Source: an uncultured Burkholderiales bacterium
Lineage (GTDB): Bacteria > Pseudomonadota > Gammaproteobacteria > Burkholderiales > Eutrophovitaceae
Direction: 5' to 3'
Length of the DNA stretch: 64,000 nt
NCBI GenBank assembly: GCA_951812315.1
Contig: CATOSA010000008.1
Span: 236,727 to 300,726, forward strand
Program-made: the position numbers and the translations under genes
Shown: piece after piece, positions 9,780 to 19,972 of the stretch
Layout: each line of letters starts with the position of its first letter
Numbering within the stretch: position 1 is the stretch's first letter
Notes under the pieces: model-generated
Databases searched by the model: none
Seen by the model: the letters and a program-made list of their open reading frames with translations, nothing else
What the model was told of the DNA's origin: nothing

Positions 9780-10685
9780 TTACTCCTTATTGTGCAGGTT
9801 GGGGCCTTGGCCCGACCCGGGGCCGGCGCTGAGATTCAACCAGCTGCCCGCAAACACGATCACCGCGCCGACAAATACCCAGAACTGAATCGGCTCGCCA
9901 TACAGAATCAGGCCGACCACCGCGATAAGCGGCAAGCGCAGAAAATCCATCGGCATGACGACTGCGGCGTCTTCGAGCATGAGTGCGCGGGTAAGGGTGT
10001 AGTGCGCGGTGAGTGCCGTAAGACCGACCACAAGCACCCAGGGCCACGAAGCGGCGGACGGCCATGTCCAGTCATACAACGCTGGAAAGAATGCCAGCGG
10101 CAACTGTATTGCTGTTGTGTAGAACAAAATTGCGAGCGGGGTGTCAGTGCCGGACAAGCGCTTGGTAAGTGTGTGCGCAAACCCGTACGCAAGCGCGGCG
10201 CCGAGTACGGCGAACGCGGCCAGACTGACAGCCGCAATGCCGGGGCGCAACATGACCAACACCCCAGCGAAACCGATAGCAATGCCCAGTGCACGCTTCG
10301 CATTGACCCGCTCGCCGAGCAGAATCGTTGCGAACACGGCCGTCCAGATGGGCATTGTGAATTCGATCGCAAACACTTCCGCGAGCGGCAGCAGTGCAAT
10401 TCCGTAGAACCAGCCGTATTGCCCGCCATAGTGCGCAAGATTGCGAATCAGGTGGGTGCCAAACACGCGTGTTCGCAACTGCCACCAGCCGGCACGCCGC
10501 AATACGAAAACGACAACTGCAAAGCCGACCAGCCCGCGGAAGAACAAAATCTGAAATGTGGTGAGCTCGGCCGACAGCTCCCGCCCGGCTACTGCCATCG
10601 CCATGAACGAGAATATCGCGCCGAACATCCAAAATGCGGCGCGCACAATCGGCTTGCGCATCACCACTGGCACTGCAAATGTCAT
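9780..10685 (-). CDS. EamA/DMT-family transporter
   Basis: About 10 hydrophobic segments in two EamA-like repeats (FAIEFTMPIWTAVFATILLGERV; VVMPMDFLRLPLIAVVGLILYGEP). Confidence 0.85.
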   Translation of the reverse strand: MTFAVPVVMRKPIVRAAFWMFGAIFSFMAMAVAGRELSAELTTFQILFFRGLVGFAVVVFVLRRAGWWQLRTRVFGTHLIRNLAHYGGQYGWFYGIALLPLAEVFAIEFTMPIWTAVFATILLGERVNAKRALGIAIGFAGVLVMLRPGIAAVSLAAFAVLGAALAYGFAHTLTKRLSGTDTPLAILFYTTAIQLPLAFFPALYDWTWPSAASWPWVLVVGLTALTAHYTLTRALMLEDAAVVMPMDFLRLPLIAVVGLILYGEPIQFWVFVGAVIVFAGSWLNLSAGPGSGQGPNLHNKE

Positions 10686-10719
10686 TGCGACTTCGAGGTG
10701 GTTTCGACGTACGGACAGA

Positions 10720-12969
10720 TCAGAACTTCGGACCAATCATCAGGTAGAGACTGCCCTGCTCGAGACTCGCGTAACCATATCCAAGGTAAACGACGCCAAG
10801 TATGGTGTCCGCTGCCCAGTACACCGAGCCGGCATAGACCCAATCCCAAGAATCTTTCATGAACGGATCATCGACGCGGCCTGCCTCTGCTGTCATGCCC
10901 AGATAAACCCCGCGGCCGAACTGCGCCGGCAGGCTCGCATACTGCCGGTAGTACGCGATGGACCCGAGGTTGTAGCGGGTACCGGTGAGTTGATCGAGAA
11001 ACAGGCCGGAGAGCCGGGCCGGCCCACCGAGCTGGAATGGATCATAAAGGGGCACGTCACCAAAGAATGAGTCGCCGTATTCCGCCCGGACAGCGAATGT
11101 GTTCTTGCCGAAACTCTTGACGCCTCTGAGCGCAATCTCGCCGCGGGAATACTCATCCTGCGATCCCCAGTCCTGGTCGGTTCCGCGCACATTCCCGATG
11201 ACAGACCAGCCAGAGCGTGGAAATGTCGGTGTGTCTACCTGGTCAATAATGCCCCTGATTTGCAACCCGATCTGTTTGAACTCTTCGGTCGGAAGTAGCG
11301 GTGTTATGACACCAAAATCCGGATTTGTGCGTACTTCGACCAAATAGGGCCCAAGCCGTAGTTCACCGACGGTGCCGGTCAGACCAATATCCAGACCGCC
11401 GCCTACCGTGTTGACGCGGTTCTGCCCAAGGCGCAATTCTTCATTGTAGAACTGAAAGAACTCGCGACGCGCCTCAAAGTAGGGCGCGACAAAGAGACCG
11501 TCACGTAACTGCAACGGCTGCAAAAACTCGGTACCAATAAACGAATCGAACCCGGCTTGCCCATCAACACGCCACTCGGCACCGAGAGCATTGACCCAGG
11601 TGCGCCGGTAACTGAGCGCAAGATTGGCTTGTGTAGGGCTGTTGAAATCGGTAGTAATGCCGATTCCGAACTTCAGATATCCAGGCCCCCACGGTTTTAC
11701 GTGGGCGTCAATTTCGAGATCAGCGCCGTCGTCGCCCGGCCGCACCTGGTAACCCAGATAGGAAAAATCAGCACTGCCGTAAATACGCGCAAGATCCTCG
11801 TGCAAGTCTTCGGTGCTGAAGTTCTCGCCGGCCTCGGCCGTAAGGTCTTGTTCGATTGCGTCTGCGCCGAATCTTTCATTGGGTTGAACAGTAATTTCCC
11901 TGATGGTGTACGTCTCCAGCCGGCGAGTATCACGTTGCGCCAACCACGAATCGTAAACAGCTTCGTCGACCGACAGTTGCTCCAGCCTCTCTGCCATATG
12001 ACGCGCCGCCTCACGGCCCCTTCCGATAATGGGTTCCATTTTGTCAAAATCAGACGAGCTGAAACCCTCGAGATTCGGTGCGATGAGAATATCGGTGTCC
12101 TTCAGTTCTTTGAGCGAGCGCTGTACGGTTTGTTCGGTGAGCAGATTGATGGCCTGGCTTGCAACGTCGACCACATTGCGCAATTTTTCGCGCGGCATCA
12201 ACGGCGTCCCCAGATTGACGGCGATGACAATGTCTTCCTCGCCGCTCGCGCAAAACTCACGTCCGATGTCTACGGGCAAATTGCGAACCAGGCCGCCGTC
12301 CACGTAGGCGCGATCGTCAATGATCGCCGGCGCAATCAATGCCGACAGCGACATGCTCGCACGCATGACTTCCGGCAGGTCACCGCCTTCAAACACTTTC
12401 ATGTGACCCGTTTCCAGATCTGTCGCGATGGCCCGATACGGCGTCGACAACTCGTCGAAGTCCAGTCCATCGACCGATGCTCCCGGACCGATCAGATCTT
12501 TCAGGAACAGCTCGAACTTGTAGCCGGCAGACACTCCTGCGGGCAGTTGTACCTTGCCGCGGTTGTAGCCAAGCGTAATTTCAAACAACGGTTTGTAGTC
12601 GTCACGCTTGACCCGCTGCGGAATGTGCTTGCGCGGAGGCAGGTCGTAGAACAACGCACCTATATCGGATTTATCCAGTACTTCGCGCATCTCTGCCGGG
12701 CTTAGTCCGACCGCGTAGGTGCCGCCCACTAGCGCGCCCATACTGGTGCCGACAACACAGTCAACCGGCACCCGGAATAACTCCAGCACTTCGAGCACAC
12801 CAATGTGTGCAAATCCGCGCGCACCGCCGCCGGACAATACCAGGCTGATGCGCGGCCGCTCGCCGGCTCCGGGTGACTCGGATGTGGTTATGTCTTCGTT
12901 TGCGGCCGCAACAGCAGCCGCCGAACCGAATACAAGACCAAGCGCCAGCAGGCCGGCAATCAGGCGCAT
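10720..12969 (-). CDS. Patatin-like phospholipase with C-terminal outer-membrane barrel (type Vd autotransporter-like)
   Basis: Patatin motifs LSGGGARGFAHIG, GTSMGALVGG and DGGLVRN; POTRA-like then barrel C-terminus ending in F. Signal peptide at MRLIAGLLALGLVFG. Confidence 0.85.
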   Translation of the reverse strand: MRLIAGLLALGLVFGSAAAVAAANEDITTSESPGAGERPRISLVLSGGGARGFAHIGVLEVLELFRVPVDCVVGTSMGALVGGTYAVGLSPAEMREVLDKSDIGALFYDLPPRKHIPQRVKRDDYKPLFEITLGYNRGKVQLPAGVSAGYKFELFLKDLIGPGASVDGLDFDELSTPYRAIATDLETGHMKVFEGGDLPEVMRASMSLSALIAPAIIDDRAYVDGGLVRNLPVDIGREFCASGEEDIVIAVNLGTPLMPREKLRNVVDVASQAINLLTEQTVQRSLKELKDTDILIAPNLEGFSSSDFDKMEPIIGRGREAARHMAERLEQLSVDEAVYDSWLAQRDTRRLETYTIREITVQPNERFGADAIEQDLTAEAGENFSTEDLHEDLARIYGSADFSYLGYQVRPGDDGADLEIDAHVKPWGPGYLKFGIGITTDFNSPTQANLALSYRRTWVNALGAEWRVDGQAGFDSFIGTEFLQPLQLRDGLFVAPYFEARREFFQFYNEELRLGQNRVNTVGGGLDIGLTGTVGELRLGPYLVEVRTNPDFGVITPLLPTEEFKQIGLQIRGIIDQVDTPTFPRSGWSVIGNVRGTDQDWGSQDEYSRGEIALRGVKSFGKNTFAVRAEYGDSFFGDVPLYDPFQLGGPARLSGLFLDQLTGTRYNLGSIAYYRQYASLPAQFGRGVYLGMTAEAGRVDDPFMKDSWDWVYAGSVYWAADTILGVVYLGYGYASLEQGSLYLMIGPKF

Positions 12970-13200
12970 ATCCGACAAGCGCCTATCCGATCCACGCTGC
13001 CTTTTCGCATCGTGTAATTTGACGTCAGCTTGCACACACCGCTACTTTACCGCGCTTGGGCAGTGCGTGCCCAGCCTTGTGACAAATCACGAAACTGAAA
13101 ATGATGGACAGATGCAGGACCGAGTGACCTGTGAAGCAAACAGTCAAGCGCAGCTTAGCCAGAGCATATATATTTGAGCTTGCCACAACGGGAGGCGAAC

Positions 13201-14031
13201 ATGAGTGAGACCAAAGAGGCCAGGCGCATTCGGCTCGAAACCGAAGCCCGCAAACTTAGGCGAAATGTGTGGCGTGCGCTTCGTGCCGGAGGCGGCGGTC
13301 ATGCAGGCGGTTCATCGTCGGCCGCAGACATTCTGGCTGTGCTTTACTTCCATCGCATGCGGCTGCGGCCGACGGAACCGGAATGGCCGGACCGCGACCG
13401 CTTCGTGCTGTCCAAAGGCCACGCGAACGCTGCGCTCGGCGCAGTCCTCGCCCAGGCGGGATTTATCGACGACGCGTTGATCGACCGCTTTTACCAATTT
13501 GAATCACCATTCGGCATGCACCCGGATATCAAGGTACCGGGTGTTGAAATGTGCACGGGTGCGCTCGGTCACGGACTGGCGATCGCAATGGGCATGGCGA
13601 TGGGAGCACGCATCCAGAAGAAGGGCTTCCATACTTTCGTGATGCTGGGTGATGCCGAACTGCACGAAGGATCGAACTGGGAAGCTGCAATGGCCGCCGC
13701 GCATTACAAACTCGACAACCTCACCGCAATAGTCGACTACAACAAAATTGGCCAGAGTGGTCCAATTAGCGAACTGATCGAACTCGATCCACTCGCCGAC
13801 AAGTGGCGCGCATTCGGATGGGAGGTGCGTGAGATCGACGGGCATGACATCGGCGAAGTAGTCGATACGCTCGACGCATTACCGGTTGGCAAAGATCGCC
13901 CGTCGGCAATCGTTGCGCATACCGTCAAAGGTAAGGGGGTGAGCTTTGCGGAGAATACTTACCGGTGGCACAGCAACAACGTTGATGACGATGTTCACGC
14001 CAAGGCGATCAGCGAACTGGGGGACACATGA
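13201..14031 (+). CDS. Transketolase, N-terminal subunit
   Basis: TPP-binding features: GHANAAL, MHPDIKVPGVEMCTGALGHGL, GDAELHEGSNWEA. Confidence 0.9.
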   Translation: MSETKEARRIRLETEARKLRRNVWRALRAGGGGHAGGSSSAADILAVLYFHRMRLRPTEPEWPDRDRFVLSKGHANAALGAVLAQAGFIDDALIDRFYQFESPFGMHPDIKVPGVEMCTGALGHGLAIAMGMAMGARIQKKGFHTFVMLGDAELHEGSNWEAAMAAAHYKLDNLTAIVDYNKIGQSGPISELIELDPLADKWRAFGWEVREIDGHDIGEVVDTLDALPVGKDRPSAIVAHTVKGKGVSFAENTYRWHSNNVDDDVHAKAISELGDT

Positions 14032-15002
14032 CTGGCCAGACACTTTCGACAACAGACTGGCGTGAACGATCGGCGAATCAGACCCGTCTGGCATTCGGAC
14101 AAGCGTTACTCGAAATTGGCGAACGCGAACCGCGATCAGTCGTGTTGTCAGTTGATACGCAGGATCTGATCGGTATTCGCACATGGATTGACAAATTTCC
14201 AGAACGTTTCACCGAACTTGGCATTGCCGAACAAAACGCGATCGGCGTTGCTTCGGGACTCGCGACGACCGGTCTGCGGCCTTACGTATGCGCTTATGCG
14301 CCGTTCATTACGGCGCGCAGCATGGAGCAGGTACGAAACGATATCGCCTATGCAAACCAGCGTGTGGTCATCGGCGCGGCGGCAAGTGGAATCTCTCTTG
14401 GTGTCGCGGGCGGTACCCATCACGCGCTCGAAGACCTGGCGCTGATGCGCAGCTTGCCGAACATGACTGTGATCGTTCCAGCCGACGTTGACGAAGCCTT
14501 CCGCGCGACTTTGGCGACGCTGGATATCGACGGGCCGGTTTACATGCGCCTGGGCGGACGCGTGGAGGAACCGCCAGTCAATGACGATCGGGACGCTGCA
14601 TTCGAACTGGGCCGCGCCGTTCAGCTGCGCCCGGGCAAAGACGTTACCGTGATTGCTTGCGGCGCACTGGTGGAAATGGCACTTCGTGCATCGGATGCGC
14701 TAAAAAAAGAAAACATCAATGCACGCGTTCTGAACATGCATACGATCAAACCACTCGATCGCGACGCAGTTCTGGCGGCGGCAGCAGAAACGGGCGGTAT
14801 TGTTACTGCGGAAGAACACCGCTTTGCCGGTGGCCTTGGCGGTGCAATTGCCGAATTGCTTGCCGTGGAAAACCCGACCCGCATGCGCATGGTCGCAATG
14901 CCGGATGAATTCGCAGTCATCGGCCCGACCGGACCGCTGCGCACCAAATACGGTATGAGTGCGGAGGCGATCGTGACAGCGTGTAAATCGCTGCTGCAAT
15001 GA
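14028..15002 (+). CDS. Transketolase, C-terminal subunit
   Basis: Overlaps the N-terminal subunit by 4 nt (ATGA); pyrimidine-binding and C-terminal domain motifs (ERFTELGIAEQNAIGVASGLA). Confidence 0.9.
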   Translation: MTGQTLSTTDWRERSANQTRLAFGQALLEIGEREPRSVVLSVDTQDLIGIRTWIDKFPERFTELGIAEQNAIGVASGLATTGLRPYVCAYAPFITARSMEQVRNDIAYANQRVVIGAAASGISLGVAGGTHHALEDLALMRSLPNMTVIVPADVDEAFRATLATLDIDGPVYMRLGGRVEEPPVNDDRDAAFELGRAVQLRPGKDVTVIACGALVEMALRASDALKKENINARVLNMHTIKPLDRDAVLAAAAETGGIVTAEEHRFAGGLGGAIAELLAVENPTRMRMVAMPDEFAVIGPTGPLRTKYGMSAEAIVTACKSLLQ

Positions 15003-15248
15003 GCTCGCGCCGAATTCGCAGAGGCAGTAAGCACGGTAGATACTGTTGTTCACCTCAAGCAATGAAGCGTCGGGTCGAACGGTTTTCCTGATTTCAAGAC
15101 GCCGTAGGCGACATGTTCGAGTGGGTACATCGGCTTGGCCCTTAGGCGTAATCCGACGTTCTTGTCGAATTCTTTCGTGTGCGCACGTGCAAAATCTGAC
15201 GGTATTGCCGTTGGCCGCATGGGTAGGCCGGGGGTAGCCCGGCAGCTA

Positions 15249-15282
15249 GTTTCTTTCTCTTGCTTGCCCAAGAGAAAGAAAC
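15249..15282. repeat. Perfect 14-bp inverted repeat (hairpin) with 6-nt loop
   Basis: GTTTCTTTCTCTTG-cttgcc-CAAGAGAAAGAAAC. Confidence 0.9.
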
Positions 15283-15391
15283 CAAAGAGAAGGGCACCCT
15301 ACTGAACCGTCCCTGCGGGATACCCTGCGTTACTCGAAGCAACAGGCGGCTGCGGAACTCGCCCGCGCGAGAATCCGCGCGCACCGGAGCG

Positions 15392-15760
15392 CGGAGCAGG
15401 GGCCCCCTTGGGGATGCGACCGCGTAGGTGCGCATTCGACCGCGTTTTTTCCGGTGCGCATGCATCCCGCTCCCGGGTGCGGCTGCGACCCGTTAGCCGC
15501 AGGCCCGTTTGCGGGCGCAGGCGCATTGCGCCCCGATTGACAAGTGTCGATCGCAGCCTTCGGCGCCCCTTCCCGCACCGGCGCTTCGCGTACCGGGTCC
15601 GGGGCGCGCTGCGACCCGTTAGCCGCAGGCCCGTTTGCGGGAGCAGGCGCATTGCGCCCCGATTGACAAGTGTCGATCGCAGCCTTCGGCGCCTCTTTCC
15701 GCACCAACGCTTCGCGTACCGGGTCCGGGGCGCGTCCCCGCAAGCGGGGCCCCTGCTCCG
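15392..15760 (+). repeat. GC-rich interspersed element, copy A, with terminal inverted repeats and internal 126-bp tandem duplication
   Basis: Ends CGGAGCAGGGGCCCC...GGGGCCCCTGCTCCG; units 15482-15607 and 15608-15733 nearly identical; homologous in inverted orientation to 22392-22638. Confidence 0.85.
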
Positions 15761-15859
15761 ACGTCCGCGGTCGAGCTCAGACAGTCCTCGCCGAAGACTC
15801 CTGTCGCTCCTGCGTTACTCGGCGGCTCAGAAAGAGGGAAATCACTCCTTCAGAGTGCA

Positions 15860-15895
15860 TAGGTCGGGTTGCGCTGCGCCAGCCAACCCAACCTA
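15860..15895. repeat. REP-like palindrome
   Basis: TAGGTCGGGTTG cgctgcgccagc CAACCCAACCTA. Confidence 0.7.
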
Positions 15896-16755
15896 CTCGA
15901 CCAGCCCCTCGCCCGCAATGGTCGTCCGGTGCATGATCCGCTTTTTTGTCGCAGGGATCGTCGTGGCACGATGCAGTGCGCAGCGGTTGTCCCACATGAC
16001 GAGATCGTGGCGCCGCCACTTGTGTGAATAAACGTACTCAGGTCGGGTGCACCACGCGATCAAATCCTTCGCAAGCAGGCGACCCTCGTCCACCGGCATG
16101 CCGACAATGCTTTCGATGTGACCACTGACGTAAAGGCTCTTTTCGCCAGTCGGTGAATGTGTGCGTACCAGCGGATGCTCAACCGGCGGCAGAGAATCCT
16201 GTTCTTCCTGGCTCGCGCCGGCTCCACCAAACAGGCTGAGTGAATAGGCGTAATGATGCCTTCGAGCGATGCTTTCCTGCTTTGGGATAGCGATCCGTAG
16301 GCAACACGCATCGACGCAAAGTTCATGTCGCCTTCGCCGGCAGGAACTTCTTTTGCAGATAGCAACGAACCAAGGGCGGGAATCTCGCGGAATGAACTGT
16401 CTGTATGCCAGCGGCCGTTAACTTCGAGGAACGCGCGCTTGACCGTATCCGGTTCGAGAACATTGCCATCGTCGTCAATATTGGAGAGTTCATAAATATA
16501 CGGATTCGATGAAGCTATCGAAAAACTGGTTTTCTCCAGTTCGCCGAAGCGCCGGCTGAATGCGATATGCTGCGCGTCAGTCAGATCCTGGCCACGAAAT
16601 ACCAGCACCGAGTACATGTGAAATGCATCGCGTACTCTCGCGAACGTTTCGTCGTCCAGCGGGTCTCTTAGATCGAGGCCGGAAATCTCGGCGCCGAAAA
16701 GCGGATGTACCGGACGGACAACCAGAGTGTCTCGTGTTGCTGTCGCGACTGACAT
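15893..16755 (-). pseudogene. TauD/TfdA-family dioxygenase, frameshifted
   Basis: N-part in ORF 16060-16818 (VRPVHPLFGAEISGLDLRD, WHTDSSFREIPALGSLL); after ~16255 the other frame continues HHYAYSLSLFGGAGASQEEQDSLPP... to GMPVDEGRLLAKDLIAWCTRPEYVYSHKWRRHDLVMWDNRCALHRAT. Confidence 0.85.
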
Positions 16756-16966
16756 AATGTTTTCTCCTGAAAGCGCGGGCGCTGGTTTTTCCTGAAGGCG
16801 CGGGCGCCATATTTGCAACGCAATCGATACAGATTAGCGGGCACAGCGCCAGTCGTCAAAACCCGCTTGCTTACCGACGATGGCCTGGCGTTGATCAAGT
16901 ACCAGCCGAGCCGTACACTGGTGGCAACAGATACGCCGAATATCGCTTCGGGTAACAGGAGGCAAC

Positions 16967-18799
16967 ATGAAGTTCTTGTTTCAATTGATTATTTCTCTGG
17001 TTGTTGCGTTGAATGCGCCGAACTTGCTGGCACTTGCCCCGGGAGATCGGGTCGACAATTTTCAGCTGCTGGACCAGAACGGCGAAGCCCACGAGCTGTA
17101 TTACCTTTCGGACATGAAAGCGGTCGTCGTCATGACCCACGGTAATGGCTGCCCGATTGTGCGCAACGCCCTGCCAACACTCAAGAATATTCGTGACACC
17201 TATCAACAGAAAGATGTCGCGTTTCTGTTGCTCAATGCCAACTTGCAGGATGATCGCGAATCGATAAATAAGGAAGCCGTCGAGTTTTCAACGGATTTTC
17301 CGATTCTTGTCGACGAGACACAGCTGATCGCGGAATCGCTAGGCGTCATCCGTACGGCCGAGGTCTATGTGATCGATCCAAAAACATGGAAACTCGCCTA
17401 TCGTGGGCCGATCGATGACCGCCTGGCATATGGCGCGCAAAAACCCGAGGCAGACGCGCATTACCTCACCGACACGCTCGACGCGATGGTCGCAGGCAAA
17501 GCGGTCAAACTCGCGCAAGTCGATGCGATGGGCTGCCTGGTCAATTTGCCGGAATCCGGGCGTCGTGAGGCGCATGCGCAAATTTCATATTCTGAACAGG
17601 TCGCACCGATACTGATCGATCGTTGCGTGGCCTGTCATCGCGAAGACGGTGCCGGACCGTGGCACATGACAAAGTACGAAATGGTGCGCGGCTTCGCACC
17701 GATGATGCGCGAAGTTCTTCGTACGAAGCGCATGCCGCCCTGGCATGCCGACCCGCACTATGGCAAATTCGTCGATCCGCGCTCGATTTCAAACGACGAT
17801 ATGAAAACGCTCGTGCACTGGATCGAAGCGGGCGCGCCTCGCGGCGACGGCCCCGATCCGCTCGCAAAATTGGACACATCCTGGAGCGAATGGGCGATGG
17901 GCGAACCCGACCTGATCGTCGAAGTGCCCGCTTATGATGTGCCAGCCAACGGCGTTGTCGATTACAAATACCCGTCCACGGACAACCCGCTCGATCACGA
18001 TGTGTGGGTCCGCGGCATTGAAATCATGCCGGGAAACCGTGAAGTGGTACACCACGTACTGGCTAGCGTCTTTGATCCTTCCAACGGCCGGCAACGTGGA
18101 ACCCTCGGCAACCTCGGAGGTTATGCGCCGGGCAAGAATGCCGTGCCTTACCCTGAAGACTCCGGCTTACTGTTGCGCAAGGATGCAAAGTTCCGTTTTC
18201 AGATGCACTACACGCCAAACGGCAAGGCGATGACAGATGTCACGCGGATCGGTTTGTATTTCTACGAAGAACCGCCCAAGCATTCGCTGGACCAGTTAGT
18301 CATTTATGACGCGTCACTCACGATTCCGGCGAACGCCAAGGCGCACCAGGGAAAAGTCGAGCACGTGCTCTCCAAGGACATCATGCTCTACAGCCTGCTT
18401 GCACATTCGCATCTACGCGGCCGGGCAGCAAAGATTACCGCGCACTATCCCGGCGGTGACGAAGAGATACTCCTGTCGATTCCCAAGTACGATTTCAACT
18501 GGCAACCAATATATGCATTGGATCCGCCGAAATTCATACCCTCCGGAACGCGCGTTGTGCTGGATATGACGTGGGACAATTCAGCGCAGAATCCTGCAAA
18601 CCCCGATCCCAGCAAGACAGTATTCTGGGGTGATCAGACCTGGGAAGAAATGAACGTTGGCTGGTTCCGCTTCCGCGCTGCCGATGACGAAGATCGTCGC
18701 AAGGCCAGACTGGAATCCGAAATGCGCCAGTCGGCGGCTGGGTCACGGCAAACCCAGGCATCAGCGACGCACCGGGAAAGCAATACTTCAACCCACTGA
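16967..18799 (+). CDS. Redoxin-domain / c-type heme / copper type II monooxygenase-like fusion protein
   Basis: N-terminal thioredoxin-like fold (VMTHGNGCPIVRNALPTL), central CVACH, C-terminal EVVHHV, FQMHY, AHSHLRG and VLDMTWDNS copper-ligand-like motifs; signal peptide. Confidence 0.75.
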   Translation: MKFLFQLIISLVVALNAPNLLALAPGDRVDNFQLLDQNGEAHELYYLSDMKAVVVMTHGNGCPIVRNALPTLKNIRDTYQQKDVAFLLLNANLQDDRESINKEAVEFSTDFPILVDETQLIAESLGVIRTAEVYVIDPKTWKLAYRGPIDDRLAYGAQKPEADAHYLTDTLDAMVAGKAVKLAQVDAMGCLVNLPESGRREAHAQISYSEQVAPILIDRCVACHREDGAGPWHMTKYEMVRGFAPMMREVLRTKRMPPWHADPHYGKFVDPRSISNDDMKTLVHWIEAGAPRGDGPDPLAKLDTSWSEWAMGEPDLIVEVPAYDVPANGVVDYKYPSTDNPLDHDVWVRGIEIMPGNREVVHHVLASVFDPSNGRQRGTLGNLGGYAPGKNAVPYPEDSGLLLRKDAKFRFQMHYTPNGKAMTDVTRIGLYFYEEPPKHSLDQLVIYDASLTIPANAKAHQGKVEHVLSKDIMLYSLLAHSHLRGRAAKITAHYPGGDEEILLSIPKYDFNWQPIYALDPPKFIPSGTRVVLDMTWDNSAQNPANPDPSKTVFWGDQTWEEMNVGWFRFRAADDEDRRKARLESEMRQSAAGSRQTQASATHRESNTSTH

Positions 18800-18895
18800 C
18801 GCTGCAGTTTGTTGGCATCAGGGCCATTCGATGCAATTCCCAACAGGCATAGCACCGAACGAATTCGCCCCAGCCTGGCCGATTAACGGCGACAG

Positions 18896-19972
18896 TCAGC
18901 GATTCGCAAGCCGGCCGATCAAGGCTTGTGATTCGTTCACCAGATCCTGCATCAACTCGGCGACCGGCATGCTGCGAATCAATTGAACGCCCTGTCCCGC
19001 CCACATCGACATGAAATCAGGATCGTCACGCTCGGCGCCGGACTTGCGAAGGTCACGAGACACCGAGTATTGCGCCGGGTACGGCAACAATGTTTCGTCC
19101 AGCGCTTCGACTTCCTCAATGTACCGATTGCGAATGCCACGTGCAGGCCTTCCAGATAGCGCTTTTGTCACCGTCGTATCTTCTGCCCGTGCACGCAGCA
19201 GCGACTCGCGCCATGCCGCCAGCACCGACATCTCCGGGCAACCCAGAAAGGCTGTGCCCATCTGCACAGCCGAGGTGCCCAGCGCAAGACACGCGACAAT
19301 GCCACGTACGTCCATGATTCCGCCTGCCGCAATCACCGGCACTTTGACAGCGTCCACGACCTGTGGCACCAGCGCCATTGTGCCGACCAGAGCCTTTTCA
19401 TAATCGATCGTAAATGTGCCACGGTGGCCGCCGGCTTCCGACCCTTGCGCGATAACGACATCGACGCCCGCCTGTTCGAGCGTCTTAGCTTCAGCAACAG
19501 TCGTCGCCGAGCACAGCACTTTCGCGCCGGCCAAATGCGCTTTCTCAACCGCAGCCGCGTCAGTGCCAAAATGAAAACTGATGACCGGGACTTTTTCTTC
19601 CGCCAGAACTTCGAGTTGTTCATCGAACGGACCGAACATCGGTCCGGGTACCGGAACATCTCCGAGGTCAAACTCATCGTGATATTCAGCGAGTTTTGCC
19701 GCCAGGCGCGGAGCGGGACGGGCATCCCGGTCGAACTCCTCGGTGTGCGCAGCAAACAGGTTGACGTTGAACCCGCGTTCCGTGCCACCTCGAATTTCAG
19801 CGACCGTTTCACGCAGCTTCGCCGGCGCTACGCCGGCAGCGCCCAAACTCCCTAGCCCGCCGGCGTTGCTTACCGCGGCTACAACCTGTGCGTTCGTCGC
19901 GCCCGCCATCGGCGCCTGGATAATGGGGTGTTCGATGCCGAGCAGGTCGAGTACTTTTCTGTCATTCCACAT
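18896..19972 (-). CDS. NAD(P)H-dependent flavin oxidoreductase / nitronate monooxygenase family
   Basis: IEHPIIQAPMAGATNAQVVAAVSNAGGLGSLGA, GSEAGGHRGTF, PVIAAGGIMD. Confidence 0.9.
   Translation of the reverse strand: MWNDRKVLDLLGIEHPIIQAPMAGATNAQVVAAVSNAGGLGSLGAAGVAPAKLRETVAEIRGGTERGFNVNLFAAHTEEFDRDARPAPRLAAKLAEYHDEFDLGDVPVPGPMFGPFDEQLEVLAEEKVPVISFHFGTDAAAVEKAHLAGAKVLCSATTVAEAKTLEQAGVDVVIAQGSEAGGHRGTFTIDYEKALVGTMALVPQVVDAVKVPVIAAGGIMDVRGIVACLALGTSAVQMGTAFLGCPEMSVLAAWRESLLRARAEDTTVTKALSGRPARGIRNRYIEEVEALDETLLPYPAQYSVSRDLRKSGAERDDPDFMSMWAGQGVQLIRSMPVAELMQDLVNESQALIGRLANR

Noticed and set aside
11557-12705. 382-aa plus-strand ORF
   Set aside because: Antisense to the well supported patatin gene.
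13201-15002. Split transketolase as a frameshifted gene
   Set aside because: Two-subunit transketolases with ATGA overlap are a normal, widespread arrangement.
15392-15760. CRISPR array
   Set aside because: Only two adjacent 126-bp units with no spacers and terminal inverted repeats; not CRISPR architecture.
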